The position numbers and the translations under genes are program-made. Below the pieces are notes generated by a model, which worked only from the letters and a program-made list of their open reading frames with translations, had not been told where the DNA came from and ran no database searches. A stretch of DNA of 64,000 nucleotides from Methylobacterium sp. C25 (GTDB lineage: Bacteria; Pseudomonadota; Alphaproteobacteria; Rhizobiales; Beijerinckiaceae): NCBI RefSeq assembly GCF_021352225.1, contig NZ_JAAUVI010000001.1, forward strand, positions 310,001 to 374,000. The letters are read 5' to 3'. Of this stretch, positions 1 to 8,271 are shown piece after piece. Numbering within the stretch: position 1 is the first letter of the stretch; every line of letters starts with the position of its first letter.

Positions 1-646
1 TGTCGGGAGCGATCTTCAGGAGGACCGCGGTGCCTGGATGCGCTTCGTCTCGGGCCGCGATGGTGCGGGCGAGCAGGTCGTCGAGGAACGCCTCGCCCTG
101 GAGGTCGCGCAGGCCCGGCGTGTTGGGCGAGGAGATGTTGACGGTGATGAAGTCGACGAGCGGCGCCAGCGAACGGGTGCAGGCGACATAGTCGGCGAGC
201 CGATCGACTGCCTCCTTGTTGGCGCCGATGTTGACGCCAACCACGCCGCCCCTGCCCTGCCGTGCGCGCAACCGGTCTGCGACGGCGTCGAGACCCTCGC
301 TGTTGAGGCCGAAGCGGTTGATCACGGCGCGGTCACCCGCAAGGCGAAATACCCGCGGCTTCGGGTTGCCCGGCTGGGGCCTCGGCACGACGCCGCCAAC
401 CTCCACGAAGCCGAAGCCGAGTCCGAGCATCGCATCGGGTACGCGCGCCCCCTTGTCGAAACCGGCGGCGAGGCCGACGGGGTTGGGGAAGCGTTTGCCG
501 AACAGGTCGATGGTCAGCCGAGGATCGGCGGCAGCCGGGGTGCGTGGCGGCAACAGCGCGAGGGCGCGCAGAGTCAGGTCGTGCGCCGTCTCGGCATCGA
601 GCCCATGCAGCAGCGGCCGCGCCAGCGGAAACAGCGCCGAGATCAT
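1..646 (-). CDS. pyrD: Dihydroorotate dehydrogenase (quinone), class 2, C-terminus cut off by window edge
   Basis: Catalyses oxidation of dihydroorotate to orotate in de novo pyrimidine synthesis, passing electrons to quinone at the inner membrane. The visible N-terminal ~215 residues include the FMN-binding stretch [19 protein letters not shown] and the class 2 loop [11 protein letters not shown], whose serine region acts as the catalytic base in this family. The reading frame runs off base 1, so roughly the last third is missing. The ATG at 644-646 overlaps the stop of the upstream DUF952 gene as ATGA, so the two are probably translated together. Confidence 0.93.
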   Translation of the reverse strand, partial: MISALFPLARPLLHGLDAETAHDLTLRALALLPPRTPAAADPRLTIDLFGKRFPNPVGLAAGFDKGARVPDAMLGLGFGFVEVGGVVPRPQPGNPKPRVFRLAGDRAVINRFGLNSEGLDAVADRLRARQGRGGVVGVNIGANKEAVDRLADYVACTRSLAPLVDFITVNISSPNTPGLRDLQGEAFLDDLLARTIAARDEAHPGTAVLLKIAPD

Positions 647-999
647 GCGCCCTGCTCCGCCATCACCGCGGCCGGAAATATGTGGCGACCATCGGATCCG
701 AGTGGCAATTCGTCGACACTCCGGACGGCGCTCAGCGGCAGGTCGCCGTAGAGATGCGGAAACATGTCACCGCCACGCGAGGGCTCGAAGCGCAACGCCT
801 CTCCCAACGCGTCACCCTCGATCGCGACGAGCAACAGATCCTCGATGCCAGCGAAATGGCGTGCAGCGGTCTCGGCCGCCTGCGCAGCGGTGGAGAAATG
901 GATGAAGCCGTCGGCATGGTCGATCGGCGCTCCGGTGAAGCGTCCGGCGGCCTCGGCTTCGGCCCAGAGCGCGCGCGGGCAGATCTTGTAGACGAGCAT
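643..999 (-). CDS. DUF952 family protein
   Basis: A 118-aa cytoplasmic protein of the DUF952 family, of unknown biochemical role. The typical opening [11 protein letters not shown] and the segment [11 protein letters not shown] are both visible. I start it at the ATG at 997-999. An in-frame ATG at 1110 would add a basic 37-residue tail that does not fit the family. It lies directly upstream of pyrD with a 4-base ATGA overlap. This DUF952-pyrD arrangement suggests co-expression rather than a known shared pathway. Confidence 0.85.
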   Translation of the reverse strand: MLVYKICPRALWAEAEAAGRFTGAPIDHADGFIHFSTAAQAAETAARHFAGIEDLLLVAIEGDALGEALRFEPSRGGDMFPHLYGDLPLSAVRSVDELPLGSDGRHIFPAAVMAEQGA

Positions 1000-1153
1000 G
1001 ATGGGTCGGGCCTCTCCCGCGTGCCGCGCGGAGCGCTTAGGACGGGCGCAAGAGGGCCGCAACCCAGGAAAGCTGCTTGGTGCAAAGCGCAGCTTTTTCA
1101 GACCGCCCAACCATGCCAGAATCGCAATCGTTTCGCGTTGCGTTCGCCGCGTC

Positions 1154-1178
1154 GTAGTTCTACTTTCCTAGCACTAGG
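1154..1178. promoter_or_regulatory. Two adjacent palindromes upstream of the XRE/S24 regulator
   Basis: GTAG-TT-CTAC (1154-1163) and CCTAG-CA-CTAGG (1167-1178) lie 36-60 nt before the regulator's ATG at 1215. Repressors of the XRE/S24 type commonly bind short palindromes in their own promoters, so these are candidate autoregulatory operators. This is inference from position and symmetry only. Confidence 0.4.
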
Positions 1179-1214
1179 CTGGCTGTCTCAACCGGCCCGA
1201 TCCACGAGCTCGCC

Positions 1215-1847
1215 ATGCTGTCGCACGACCAGATCTGGATGGCGATCGATCGTCTGGCCGAGCGCCACGGCTATTCGGCATCAGGACTCGCTCGCCGCGC
1301 GGGGCTCGACGCCACCAGCTTCAACCGCTCGAAGCGAATCGGGCCCGACGGCCGCAAGCGCTGGCCCTCGACCGAATCCGTTTCCAAGATTCTCGCTGCC
1401 ACGGGTGCGAGTCTCGATGATTTCCTGCGGCTCATCGTCGGCCGCGACGGTCCGCTGCGCACCATGGTGCCCCTGATCGGCATGACGCAGGCCGGCGCCG
1501 GGCGACTCTTCACCGACGAAGGCATGCCTGCCGGGGGGCCGGGCTGGGAGGAAATCGAGTTTCCGGATCTCGGCGGCGACCGCGCCTTCGCGCTGGAGGT
1601 CCAGGGCGATTCGATGATGCCGCTGTACCGCGATGGCGACGTCCTCATCGTCTCGCCCACAGCGAGCGTCCGCAAGGGCGACCGCGTGGTGGCCCGTCTC
1701 TCCTCCGGCGAGGTGCTCGCCAAGGAGTTGCGGCGCCGGACCGCCCGTACGGTCGAGCTCGCTTCCCTCAATCCCGAGCACGAGGACAGGGCCGTCCCCG
1801 TCTCCGAGATCGCCTGGATGGTGCGCGTGATGTGGGTGCGCCAATAG
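1215..1847 (+). CDS. XRE-type HTH / S24 LexA-like repressor
   Basis: A 210-aa phage-repressor or LexA-like regulator. Residues ~1-75 form a helix-turn-helix with a SASGLARRAGLDATSFNRSKR helix pair. Residues ~115-205 form an S24 peptidase fold with the Ser-Lys dyad at S133 (GDSMMP) and K170 (VLAKEL). An AGAG stretch at ~93-96 could be the self-cleavage region, but the Ala-Gly bond cannot be assigned with certainty. It is not the housekeeping SOS LexA by its N-terminal architecture. A kinase gene follows 119 nt downstream. Likely role: damage- or stress-responsive repressor with autoregulation. Confidence 0.85.
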   Translation: MLSHDQIWMAIDRLAERHGYSASGLARRAGLDATSFNRSKRIGPDGRKRWPSTESVSKILAATGASLDDFLRLIVGRDGPLRTMVPLIGMTQAGAGRLFTDEGMPAGGPGWEEIEFPDLGGDRAFALEVQGDSMMPLYRDGDVLIVSPTASVRKGDRVVARLSSGEVLAKELRRRTARTVELASLNPEHEDRAVPVSEIAWMVRVMWVRQ

Positions 1848-1966
1848 CGGCCGCCCCCGACCCGCGCGCAGCCTTGGGCGTTCGAGGGAATACGGGTATC
1901 GATCTCGCCGATGCGAGCCCGGCCCAGCCGCGCGAGCGTGACGGGTTGCAGCCAGGGAAAGCGGCC

Positions 1967-3067
1967 ATGCCATCGCCCGACGAGGACGGCCCATCCGCAA
2001 TGGCGCTGTCGCAGGACGCGCTCACCCTGCTCGACGCATCTCCCGTTCCAGCCTTTGTCGCGGAGGCAGGCGTGATACGCGCGATCAATCCGGCGCTCGC
2101 GGCATTAGCCGATCGCCCGGCAGTCGAGTTCCTCGACGGCGGCATAGAAGTGCTTCAGGCCAGCCAGGGCGACGCTGCCGCCTGGGCGGCACTCCAAGAC
2201 GCGATCGCGCAACGCCACACCACAGCTCTCGATCTTCTCTGCTCGCGCGCCAATGGCTCGTCATTTTGGGCGACAATTGCCCTCGCGCCGCTCAGAGGCA
2301 CAAGGACAGTGATCGGCCAGGTCGTCGACATCACCCGCCGGGTCGATGCCGAGGGAGCGCTCGTGCTGTCGCAGCAGCGCGAGGCGCTCGGGCTTCTCAC
2401 CAACAGCGTCGCGCACGAGTTCAACAACTTCCTGCAGATCCTGATCGGCTACGTGGACGGGCTGAAGCGCCGGCTCGCCGACCGGCCTGAGCCCTTCATT
2501 CAGCGCGCCGTGACCCGCTCGACCGAAGCCGCGGAGCGCGCCGCCGTGCTGACGCGCCATCTCCTCACCCATTCGCGCCGGATCGCGCCGGACGTGAGGG
2601 CGGTGGACCTCGACGCCTTCCTTGCATCGATCTCCGATTCGCTGACCGCCGCGCTGCCGCCCCGGCTGAGCCTGTCGATCACCGGGACGGCCGGCCTGCC
2701 GCCGGCCCTGTGCAACCCGACGCAGGTCGAGCTTGCCCTGCGGCACATCCTGGCGAATTCCGCGGAGGCCACGACGGAGGCGGGCAGAGTCACCGTTGCG
2801 ACCTTCGCCGTGCCGCGCGGCGACAGCACGCTGCATCGTCCTTCCGACGGCGCCGTCGGCATCGCGATCTCCGATCGCGGGCACGGCATGTCGCCGGAGA
2901 TGCTGACCCGCGCGCTCGCCCCGTTCGCCACCAGCCGCGAAGCGGGACGCGGAGTCGGGCTCGCCATCGTGCACGGGCTGATGAAGCGCCAGAACGGCAC
3001 GATCTCGCTGGAGAGCCGGCCTGGCGAAGGCACCACGGTGCGCCTCGTCTTCCCTACAGCGCCGTAG
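1967..3067 (+). CDS. Orphan soluble PAS-like histidine kinase
   Basis: A 366-aa sensor kinase without membrane segments. A PAS-like sensory region spans ~20-125. A HisKA dimerisation helix carries the phospho-acceptor H150 in SVAHEFNNFLQ, a variant typical of kinases from hybrid families. The HATPase domain has an N-box (N264), D303-G305 in ISDRGHGMS, and the lid GRGVGLAIVHGL (~328-338). No receiver domain is fused and no response regulator gene lies nearby. The chosen ATG has AGGGAAA just upstream. The frame stays open further upstream, so a longer form from 1832 cannot be excluded. Confidence 0.82.
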   Translation: MPSPDEDGPSAMALSQDALTLLDASPVPAFVAEAGVIRAINPALAALADRPAVEFLDGGIEVLQASQGDAAAWAALQDAIAQRHTTALDLLCSRANGSSFWATIALAPLRGTRTVIGQVVDITRRVDAEGALVLSQQREALGLLTNSVAHEFNNFLQILIGYVDGLKRRLADRPEPFIQRAVTRSTEAAERAAVLTRHLLTHSRRIAPDVRAVDLDAFLASISDSLTAALPPRLSLSITGTAGLPPALCNPTQVELALRHILANSAEATTEAGRVTVATFAVPRGDSTLHRPSDGAVGIAISDRGHGMSPEMLTRALAPFATSREAGRGVGLAIVHGLMKRQNGTISLESRPGEGTTVRLVFPTAP

Positions 3068-3194
3068 CCCTTCGGACGAGCATCGCGGCAGCCGCCGCGA
3101 GATGGCCGGCACCAGCCGGGACTAAAACTCGATCCGGGACGTTCCCATATCGTAACGGGCAAATCCGCCCGTCTGGCTTTTGCAGAGGATGTCC

Positions 3195-4154
3195 ATGGCA
3201 ACCCCCAAGACCGGTCGCAGGCGTATGGCGACCATGCTCGCCCTCGCCGCAGCGTTGGCGGTCACCGCCGCGCCGGTCGTCGAGGCGCGCCCCGGCGGCG
3301 GCGGCGGAAGCTTTGGCTCACGCGGCTCGCGCACCTATAGCCCGCCGGCGGGCACTGCGACTTCTCCGGGCGCTACTGCGCCCATCCAGCGGTCGCAGAC
3401 AGCGCCGAGCCCTGGCATGAGCAATCCCGGCATGCAGGCGAACGGCGGCCGACGCTTTGGCGGCGGGTTCTTCGCAGGCCTGCTCGGCGCGGGGCTTCTG
3501 GGCGCGCTCGTCGGCGGCGGCTTCTTCGGTGGCCTCGGCGGCATCGCTTCCTTCCTCGGCTTGCTCCTTCAGATCGGCCTGCTCGTCGGCCTCGCGATGC
3601 TGGTGGTGAGCTTCTTCCGCCGCCGCCAGGCGGGCGGACCGGCCATGGCAGCGAACACTCCCTACTCGCGCTCGAACCTCGACGGCGCGGGCCAGGGCGC
3701 CGGCCCGATGGGTGGCATGGGCCTCGGCGGCGGCAGCGCCGCTCCGCAGGGCCAGCCGGTCGCGATCCAGCCGGCCGATTACGAAGCCTTCGAGCGCACG
3801 CTCAACGAGGTGCAGACGGCTTATGGCCGCGAGGATCTCGGCACGCTGCGCCGCGTCGCCACGCCGGAGATGGTGGGCTACTTCGACGAGGAGCTGCGGG
3901 CCAACGCCCAGCGCGGCGTCGTCAACCGGATCTCCGACGTCAAGCTGCTGCAGGGCGACCTGTCCGAGGCCTGGCGCGAGGGACCGGTGGAATACGCCAC
4001 CGTCGCGATGCGGTTCTCCCTGAAGGACGAGACCTTCGACCGTAGCACGCAGCGGGTGGTCGAGAATGGCCCGACCGAAGCCAAGGAGTTCTGGACCTTC
4101 GCCCGCGAGCGCGGTGGCGCTTGGCTACTCTCGGCAATCCAACAGGGCCGCTGA
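3195..4154 (+). CDS. Tim44-like domain membrane protein
   Basis: A 319-aa protein with a secretion signal (~6-32, ending VEARPGG), a Gly/Ser/Pro-rich linker, two glycine-rich hydrophobic segments around residues 85-135, and a C-terminal Tim44-like domain (~195-319). Bacterial members such as TcmA-like proteins are associated with envelope assembly or transport, but the role here is unknown. The ATG at 3195 has AGAGG six bases upstream. In-frame starts at 3180 (TTG) and 3189 (ATG) are less well placed. A strong terminator follows, so it is probably transcribed alone. Confidence 0.8.
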   Translation: MATPKTGRRRMATMLALAAALAVTAAPVVEARPGGGGGSFGSRGSRTYSPPAGTATSPGATAPIQRSQTAPSPGMSNPGMQANGGRRFGGGFFAGLLGAGLLGALVGGGFFGGLGGIASFLGLLLQIGLLVGLAMLVVSFFRRRQAGGPAMAANTPYSRSNLDGAGQGAGPMGGMGLGGGSAAPQGQPVAIQPADYEAFERTLNEVQTAYGREDLGTLRRVATPEMVGYFDEELRANAQRGVVNRISDVKLLQGDLSEAWREGPVEYATVAMRFSLKDETFDRSTQRVVENGPTEAKEFWTFARERGGAWLLSAIQQGR

Positions 4155-4184
4155 AACGTCCCTCGATCTAGAACCGAATCGTCA

Positions 4185-4218
4185 GAGGGCGCCGGATTTC
4201 TCCGGCGCCCTCTTTTTT
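4185..4218 (+). terminator. Rho-independent terminator after the Tim44-domain gene
   Basis: A perfect 12-bp stem (4185-4196 with 4201-4212), loop TTTC, followed by six T residues. It begins 30 nt after the stop codon. Confidence 0.93.
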
Positions 4219-4264
4219 GGCCACGGCGCCGAGTCGGCGCCACAGCCTGCTGGCGAATAATCAA

Positions 4265-4346
4265 ACTTCAGGTGAAGAAGTATGCAATCCTTAATAGAAA
4301 GCATGCATTTCAGGTAGTTTTTTCTGGACGCCGCTTCACCTCAAGT
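4265..4346. promoter_or_regulatory. Inverted repeats in the promoter region of the HDO-like gene
   Basis: ACTTCAGGTGAAG (4265-4277) recurs as an inverted copy CTTCACCTCAAGT (4334-4346) with one mismatch in 13. A shorter TTCAGGT also occurs at 4309-4315, exactly 42 nt after the first TTCAGGT (4267-4273), about four helical turns. The stretch is unusually AT-rich for this genome. I infer a promoter with regulator-binding sites, 90-170 nt before the ATG at 4437. No regulator is identified. Confidence 0.45.
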
Positions 4347-4436
4347 TCTAGCCTTCGAGCATGCCGCTGCGCCCGCAGTGGCAAGGGAAGGCCCGGCCCG
4401 CGACGCCGTCATCGGGACCGAATCAGGAGAGTGTGA

Positions 4437-5147
4437 ATGGCTGAAGCTGCTGTCGGACTGTCGCCTAACGGGGTCGTCGGGGATCTGCGCAACGAGTTGA
4501 GCCTGCTTGTCGCGAGCATCGATCAGGAGCCCACGATCATGGCCTTCAAGGATGGCTCAGCGGGCAGGGATCTGTACGTCTCGTTTCTGGTCCAGACGCG
4601 CCATTACGTGGCCTTGACGGCCCCCTGTCTCGAAGCGGCTGGCCGCCGGCTGAAGGCTCTCGGCGAACACCCGGAACTGGCCGACCTGTTCTTCCAGAAG
4701 GCCGAGGAGGAGAGCGGCCACGACATCCTGGTCGATGACGACCTGCGCAGCCTCGGTCTCGATCCGGAAAAGACCCTGGCCGCGAACCCGCCGGGCGAGT
4801 GGATCACCGCCTACAACAGCTGGATCACCGCAGCGACGAACGGACGCCATCCGGCAGCGTTCCTCGGCAGCGCCTACATCCTCGAAGGGCTCGCCGTGGA
4901 GCGCGCCGGCAAGGTGGCGAAGGCGCTGGTGGCGTCGAGCAGCATCCCGAAGATCGCCGAGGCCGTCACCTTCCTCGACCTGCATGCCGAGGCGGATGTC
5001 GGCCATGTCGATGACCTGGAGCGCGTCCTCGCCGGCCTCGACGACGCCACCGAGCGCGATGCCATCGTCATGACGGCGGCGGCGACGCGCGGCGCCTATC
5101 TCGGCATGCTCGACGAAGTAGCGAGGAGCCGCGCGACGGCTCACTGA
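4437..5147 (+). CDS. Haem-oxygenase-fold, iron-containing redox enzyme (HDO-like)
   Basis: A 236-aa all-alpha protein resembling the haem-oxygenase-like diiron oxygenase/oxidase (HDO) superfamily, relatives of CADD, UndA and PqqC/TenA folds. The candidate metal ligands are present: E92-x2-H95 in EEESGHD, E150 in YILEGLAVE, and H183/D187-x2-H190 in DLHAEADVGH. This matches the order expected for a dinuclear iron site. Known members oxidise fatty acids, amino acids or N-oxygenate amines; the substrate here is unknown. A FeeM-like acyltransferase gene follows 102 nt downstream on the same strand, suggesting an acylated substrate or product. The ATG has GGAGAG eight bases upstream. Confidence 0.75.
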   Translation: MAEAAVGLSPNGVVGDLRNELSLLVASIDQEPTIMAFKDGSAGRDLYVSFLVQTRHYVALTAPCLEAAGRRLKALGEHPELADLFFQKAEEESGHDILVDDDLRSLGLDPEKTLAANPPGEWITAYNSWITAATNGRHPAAFLGSAYILEGLAVERAGKVAKALVASSSIPKIAEAVTFLDLHAEADVGHVDDLERVLAGLDDATERDAIVMTAAATRGAYLGMLDEVARSRATAH

Positions 5148-5173
5148 CGCGTCCACATGCCACCATCGTCAAC

Positions 5174-5200
5174 CCGGGTTTCGCCGAAGGCGAAACCCGG
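5174..5200. repeat. Intergenic hairpin between the HDO-like and FeeM-like genes
   Basis: A perfect 12-bp stem (5174-5185 with 5189-5200) and GAA loop, with no T-run. The sequence style is that of short dispersed palindromes found between genes in Hyphomicrobiales. It may stabilise or attenuate the transcript. I cannot count copies elsewhere in the genome. Confidence 0.6.
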
Positions 5201-5249
5201 ATTCCACCCGAAATGCCAAGCCCGAGAAGCCCCGGAATGACGCCGGAGG

Positions 5250-6122
5250 ATGTCCGAGAGGTCAGGGTTAAATGAACCGAGCCCCTTCGTGATGGCGACT
5301 AACACCACCGCATTCAGCAGCTACCGCGTCGCCAAGGCTAACACGGTGGCCGAGCTCGATATTGCCGCGCGGGTGCGCTGGCAGGTGTTTTCAGAGGCGA
5401 TGCAGCTCGAGCCGGAGCTCCTGCCCGCGCTCCGTGAGATCAATGGCTTCGACGTCCTCGACACCACCGACAACTTCGTCTGCTACAAGGATGAGGAGGC
5501 AGTGGGTACCATCCGGCTGCTGCGCCCGAACCCGGCTGTGGCGCATGTGCAGCGCCTGCCCCTTGGGCTGCCGCTCGAACTGCAATGCCGCATCGAGGAC
5601 ATGCCAGCCCGCGCCCGAATCGCGGAACTTGGCCGAGCCGCAATTCTCATGGAGCATCGCGGCTCGCCGGCCATCGGCCGCCTCTACAAAGCGGCCTACG
5701 ATGCCTCGCGACGCGACGGCATCAGCCATTGGATCGGCTTCAGCCTGACCGAGACCGACCTGCGCTCGGATACCGAGATCATCCTCTCGGTCCTGGCGCA
5801 GAAAGGCCGCACGGCGTCGCGGCCACGCCTGCGCTCGACGCTGCCTGAGTCAAACCACGTCCCGAGCCGACCGTTCTACACTGAGGAGCAGCGCCGGCTC
5901 GCGGCCGCTGGCCAGTTGGACGCACTGCCACTGCCGGCCATCGTTCGCTTCCTGCTCGGCATCGGGCTGAGTTTCGTCGGCGCGCCCATCTTCGAGCCGA
6001 CCTTCAAGGAATACGTCCTGCCGATCATGCTGCCGCTCGACGATTTCGCGCGCTCGATCTTTGGCCGCAGGGCCATCGGGCGAGCCGCGGTCGCGGAGCG
6101 GGATCGGACGGCGGCGGCCTGA
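5250..6122 (+). CDS. FeeM/LuxI-like GNAT-fold acyltransferase
   Basis: A 290-aa (or shorter) protein resembling N-acyl amino acid synthases of the FeeM group and, more distantly, autoinducer synthases. The N-terminal half shows ARVRWQVFSEAM, the acidic loop NGFDVLDTTDNF, EEAVGTIRLL and the ELGRAAI element, followed by GRLYKAAYDASRRDGISHW. The C-terminus (~225-275) is hydrophobic and may contact membrane. Such enzymes join an acyl chain from acyl-ACP to an amino acid. The start is uncertain: ATG 5250 has GGAGG immediately adjacent, while ATG 5292 lacks a clear ribosome site. No LuxR gene is nearby. Confidence 0.65.
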   Translation: MSERSGLNEPSPFVMATNTTAFSSYRVAKANTVAELDIAARVRWQVFSEAMQLEPELLPALREINGFDVLDTTDNFVCYKDEEAVGTIRLLRPNPAVAHVQRLPLGLPLELQCRIEDMPARARIAELGRAAILMEHRGSPAIGRLYKAAYDASRRDGISHWIGFSLTETDLRSDTEIILSVLAQKGRTASRPRLRSTLPESNHVPSRPFYTEEQRRLAAAGQLDALPLPAIVRFLLGIGLSFVGAPIFEPTFKEYVLPIMLPLDDFARSIFGRRAIGRAAVAERDRTAAA

Positions 6123-6154
6123 TGCGCCGTCGCTGAGAGCTTCGTGTCCCGCGA

Positions 6155-6361
6155 TCAATCGGTCAGCGCGCGCGCCTCTTCCGGCAGCATGATCGGGATG
6201 CCGTCGCGGATCGGATAGGCGAGCTTGGCCGAGCGGCTGATCAGCTCCTGGCGCGTGGCATCGTAGTCGAGCGACTGCTTGGTCAGCGGGCAGACCAGCA
6301 GCTCCAGGAGTTTGGGATCGACGCGGGTCGCCTCGACCGGCTGGGTTGTGTCTTCGGACAT
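6155..6361 (-). CDS. Trm112-family (UPF0434) small protein
   Basis: A 68-aa protein with the Trm112 core: [39 protein letters not shown]. Only one cysteine is visible, so the zinc site of the eukaryotic protein is not conserved. In eukaryotes Trm112 activates methyltransferases; the bacterial role is undefined. It is the last gene of a co-directional run with the Lon-N and CnoX-like genes, 185 nt after the former. Confidence 0.88.
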   Translation of the reverse strand: MSEDTTQPVEATRVDPKLLELLVCPLTKQSLDYDATRQELISRSAKLAYPIRDGIPIMLPEEARALTD

Positions 6362-6546
6362 AGCTACGGCTCCTGTAACAGCGCGAGCGCTATAACGCGG
6401 GCGAAGTTCTCGCGCGCGGCAAATCGTGAGCGCGGCTCTGCCGTTATGGCAGGGCGACGGGGCGGTACCCGGAAGCCATTTCGGGCAACAGGGCGTCCAT
6501 TCTCCCGACCCGCATTACGGGCGGTCTTGGGGACAACGCCCGGACT

Positions 6547-7215
6547 TCACTGCAAGGTCGGTTCGGAGCCGTCGCCACGCACGAGCTCCATCTCGGTGAC
6601 CGCGATCAGCACCTCGGCGCGGGTTTTGAGGTCGGCGGCCTCCAGCATCGCCTGCTTCTCGCGCACGCCGAACGGGCTCATCATGCAGAGCGCGTTGACC
6701 AGCGCCTCGTTCGGCGCCTCCTCGATGCCGCCCCAGTCGACCTTGAGATCGTTGACCTCGACGAAATCGCGAAGCGCCTTGAGCACGCCGTCGCGGTCCA
6801 CGGCCTCCTCGCCGGCACGCGGCTCGAAATCCGAAGAGAAGTCGTCGTAGGAGACCTGGCAGCGGCGATACGCCGTGGCGGCAGCCAATTCGCTTTCGAT
6901 GCGGAAGCGGGCAACGCCGGTCAGCGAAATCAGCAGGCGTCCATCCCCCGTCTCGGCGTATTGCGTGATGCGGCCCGCACAGCCGACCTTGTAGAGCCGC
7001 GGTGCCATCGGCGGCCCACCACCCTCGGCGTCGGGCTGGATCATGCCGATGATCCGCTCGGAGCGGAGGGCGTCCTCGACCATGGAGAGATATCGCGGCT
7101 CGAAAATGTTGAGCGGCATCTGTCCGCGCGGCAGAAGCAGAGCGCCAGGCAGCGGAAAGACCGGGATAATGGCCGGGCAATCGCCCGGTCCCTTGTAGCC
7201 CGAATGCAGGCTCAT
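6547..7215 (-). CDS. LON N-terminal (substrate-binding) domain protein
   Basis: A 222-aa stand-alone PUA-like Lon N-terminal domain: IPVFPLPGALLLPRGQMPLNIFEPRY near residues 17-42, followed by the beta-rich GRITQYAETGDGRLLISLTG. There is no ATPase or protease module, so it is not the Lon protease. Such proteins may recognise unfolded polypeptides, but a partner is not established. It sits 31 nt downstream of the CnoX-like gene, consistent with an operon devoted to protein quality control. Confidence 0.9.
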   Translation of the reverse strand: MSLHSGYKGPGDCPAIIPVFPLPGALLLPRGQMPLNIFEPRYLSMVEDALRSERIIGMIQPDAEGGGPPMAPRLYKVGCAGRITQYAETGDGRLLISLTGVARFRIESELAAATAYRRCQVSYDDFSSDFEPRAGEEAVDRDGVLKALRDFVEVNDLKVDWGGIEEAPNEALVNALCMMSPFGVREKQAMLEAADLKTRAEVLIAVTEMELVRGDGSEPTLQ

Positions 7216-7246
7216 CGGCCGGCCTCCCCGAGGCGCCGTGAATGGG

Positions 7247-8188
7247 TCATGAGAAGATCAGCGTCGAGAGTTGGCGGCGTCCGCGGATCGCAGCCGGATC
7301 CATCAGGCCCCAGGCCTCGAAGAACTGCAACAACTGCTTGCGCGCGGCCTCGTCGTTCCACGTACGGTCGCGCCGCGAGATGGCGACGAGTTGATCCACC
7401 GCCTCGTCACGCCTGCCATGGGCGTTGAGCGCGAGGGCAAGGTCGAACCGGGCCTGATGGTCATCGCCGTTCGCATCGACCTTGCTCTGCAACCCGGCCA
7501 CATCGCCGAGGCTCTCGGCTTGTTCGGCGAGATCGAGCGCTGCGCGGACGCCGACGAGTGCCGGATCGGCAGCCTTGTCCGGCGGCACCATGTCGAGCAC
7601 CCGCCGCGCATTCTCGGCCTGGCCGAGATCGAGCTGGCCCTTGGCGAGGCCGGCGAAGGCGCGGACGTTGTCCGGCTCCTCGCGGATGATGTGCGTGTAG
7701 ATCTCGGAAGCTTGTGCGTGATCGCCTTCCCCAGCGAGCCGATCGGCCTCCTCCAGCAACTGGTCGATCTCCGAAGGGCCGATCAGGCGCATCACGAAGG
7801 CCTTCACCTCGGCCTCCGGCAGTGCGCCGCTGAACATGTCGACGGGCCGGCCGCGGTCGATCGCGATCACCGCGGGCACGCCCTGCAGGCCGAGCTGCTG
7901 ACCGATCTGGCTGAACACGGCCGGATGCTCGTCCACGTTCAACCGGACGAGCTTCAGCTTACCACCCGCTCCCGTCACGACCTTTTCGAGGGTCGCCGAG
8001 AGCGTCTTGCTGGAGGGCGCGCGTGGCGACCAGAAATCGACGAGAACCGGCTGGTTCATCGACTCGGTGATCACGTCATCGCGGAAGCCGGCCGTCGTCG
8101 TGTCCTTGACCAGCCCGCCGGGACCGCCGGGAATGGCGCCGAGCGCGGGATCATCGGTGAGCATGGAGCCCTCGGGAGCAGTACGCAT
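7247..8188 (-). CDS. Thioredoxin-TPR co-chaperone, CnoX (YbbN)-like, no redox cysteines
   Basis: A 313-aa protein with an N-terminal thioredoxin domain (~25-140) and C-terminal TPR-like helices (~145-300). The active-site loop reads W53-SPRAPSS in place of the WCxxC redox motif, and I see no cysteine in the protein. That matches CnoX-type holdases, which protect clients and hand them to GroEL and DnaK, instead of reductases. The second in-frame ATG at 8164 is a possible alternative start. First gene of the CnoX-like, Lon-N, Trm112 run. Confidence 0.85.
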   Translation of the reverse strand: MRTAPEGSMLTDDPALGAIPGGPGGLVKDTTTAGFRDDVITESMNQPVLVDFWSPRAPSSKTLSATLEKVVTGAGGKLKLVRLNVDEHPAVFSQIGQQLGLQGVPAVIAIDRGRPVDMFSGALPEAEVKAFVMRLIGPSEIDQLLEEADRLAGEGDHAQASEIYTHIIREEPDNVRAFAGLAKGQLDLGQAENARRVLDMVPPDKAADPALVGVRAALDLAEQAESLGDVAGLQSKVDANGDDHQARFDLALALNAHGRRDEAVDQLVAISRRDRTWNDEAARKQLLQFFEAWGLMDPAAIRGRRQLSTLIFS

Positions 8189-8271
8189 GATGTGAGGTTA
8201 GTCGCAGGGTTAGATGGGGTTCGATGGAGGTCTGACCAGATCAGCCGCTCGCAGCTTCGTGATGGCCGGGC

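Noticed and set aside
1142..1157. LexA SOS box candidate
   Set aside because: Two GTTC words are separated by 11 bases rather than the 7 expected in alphaproteobacteria.
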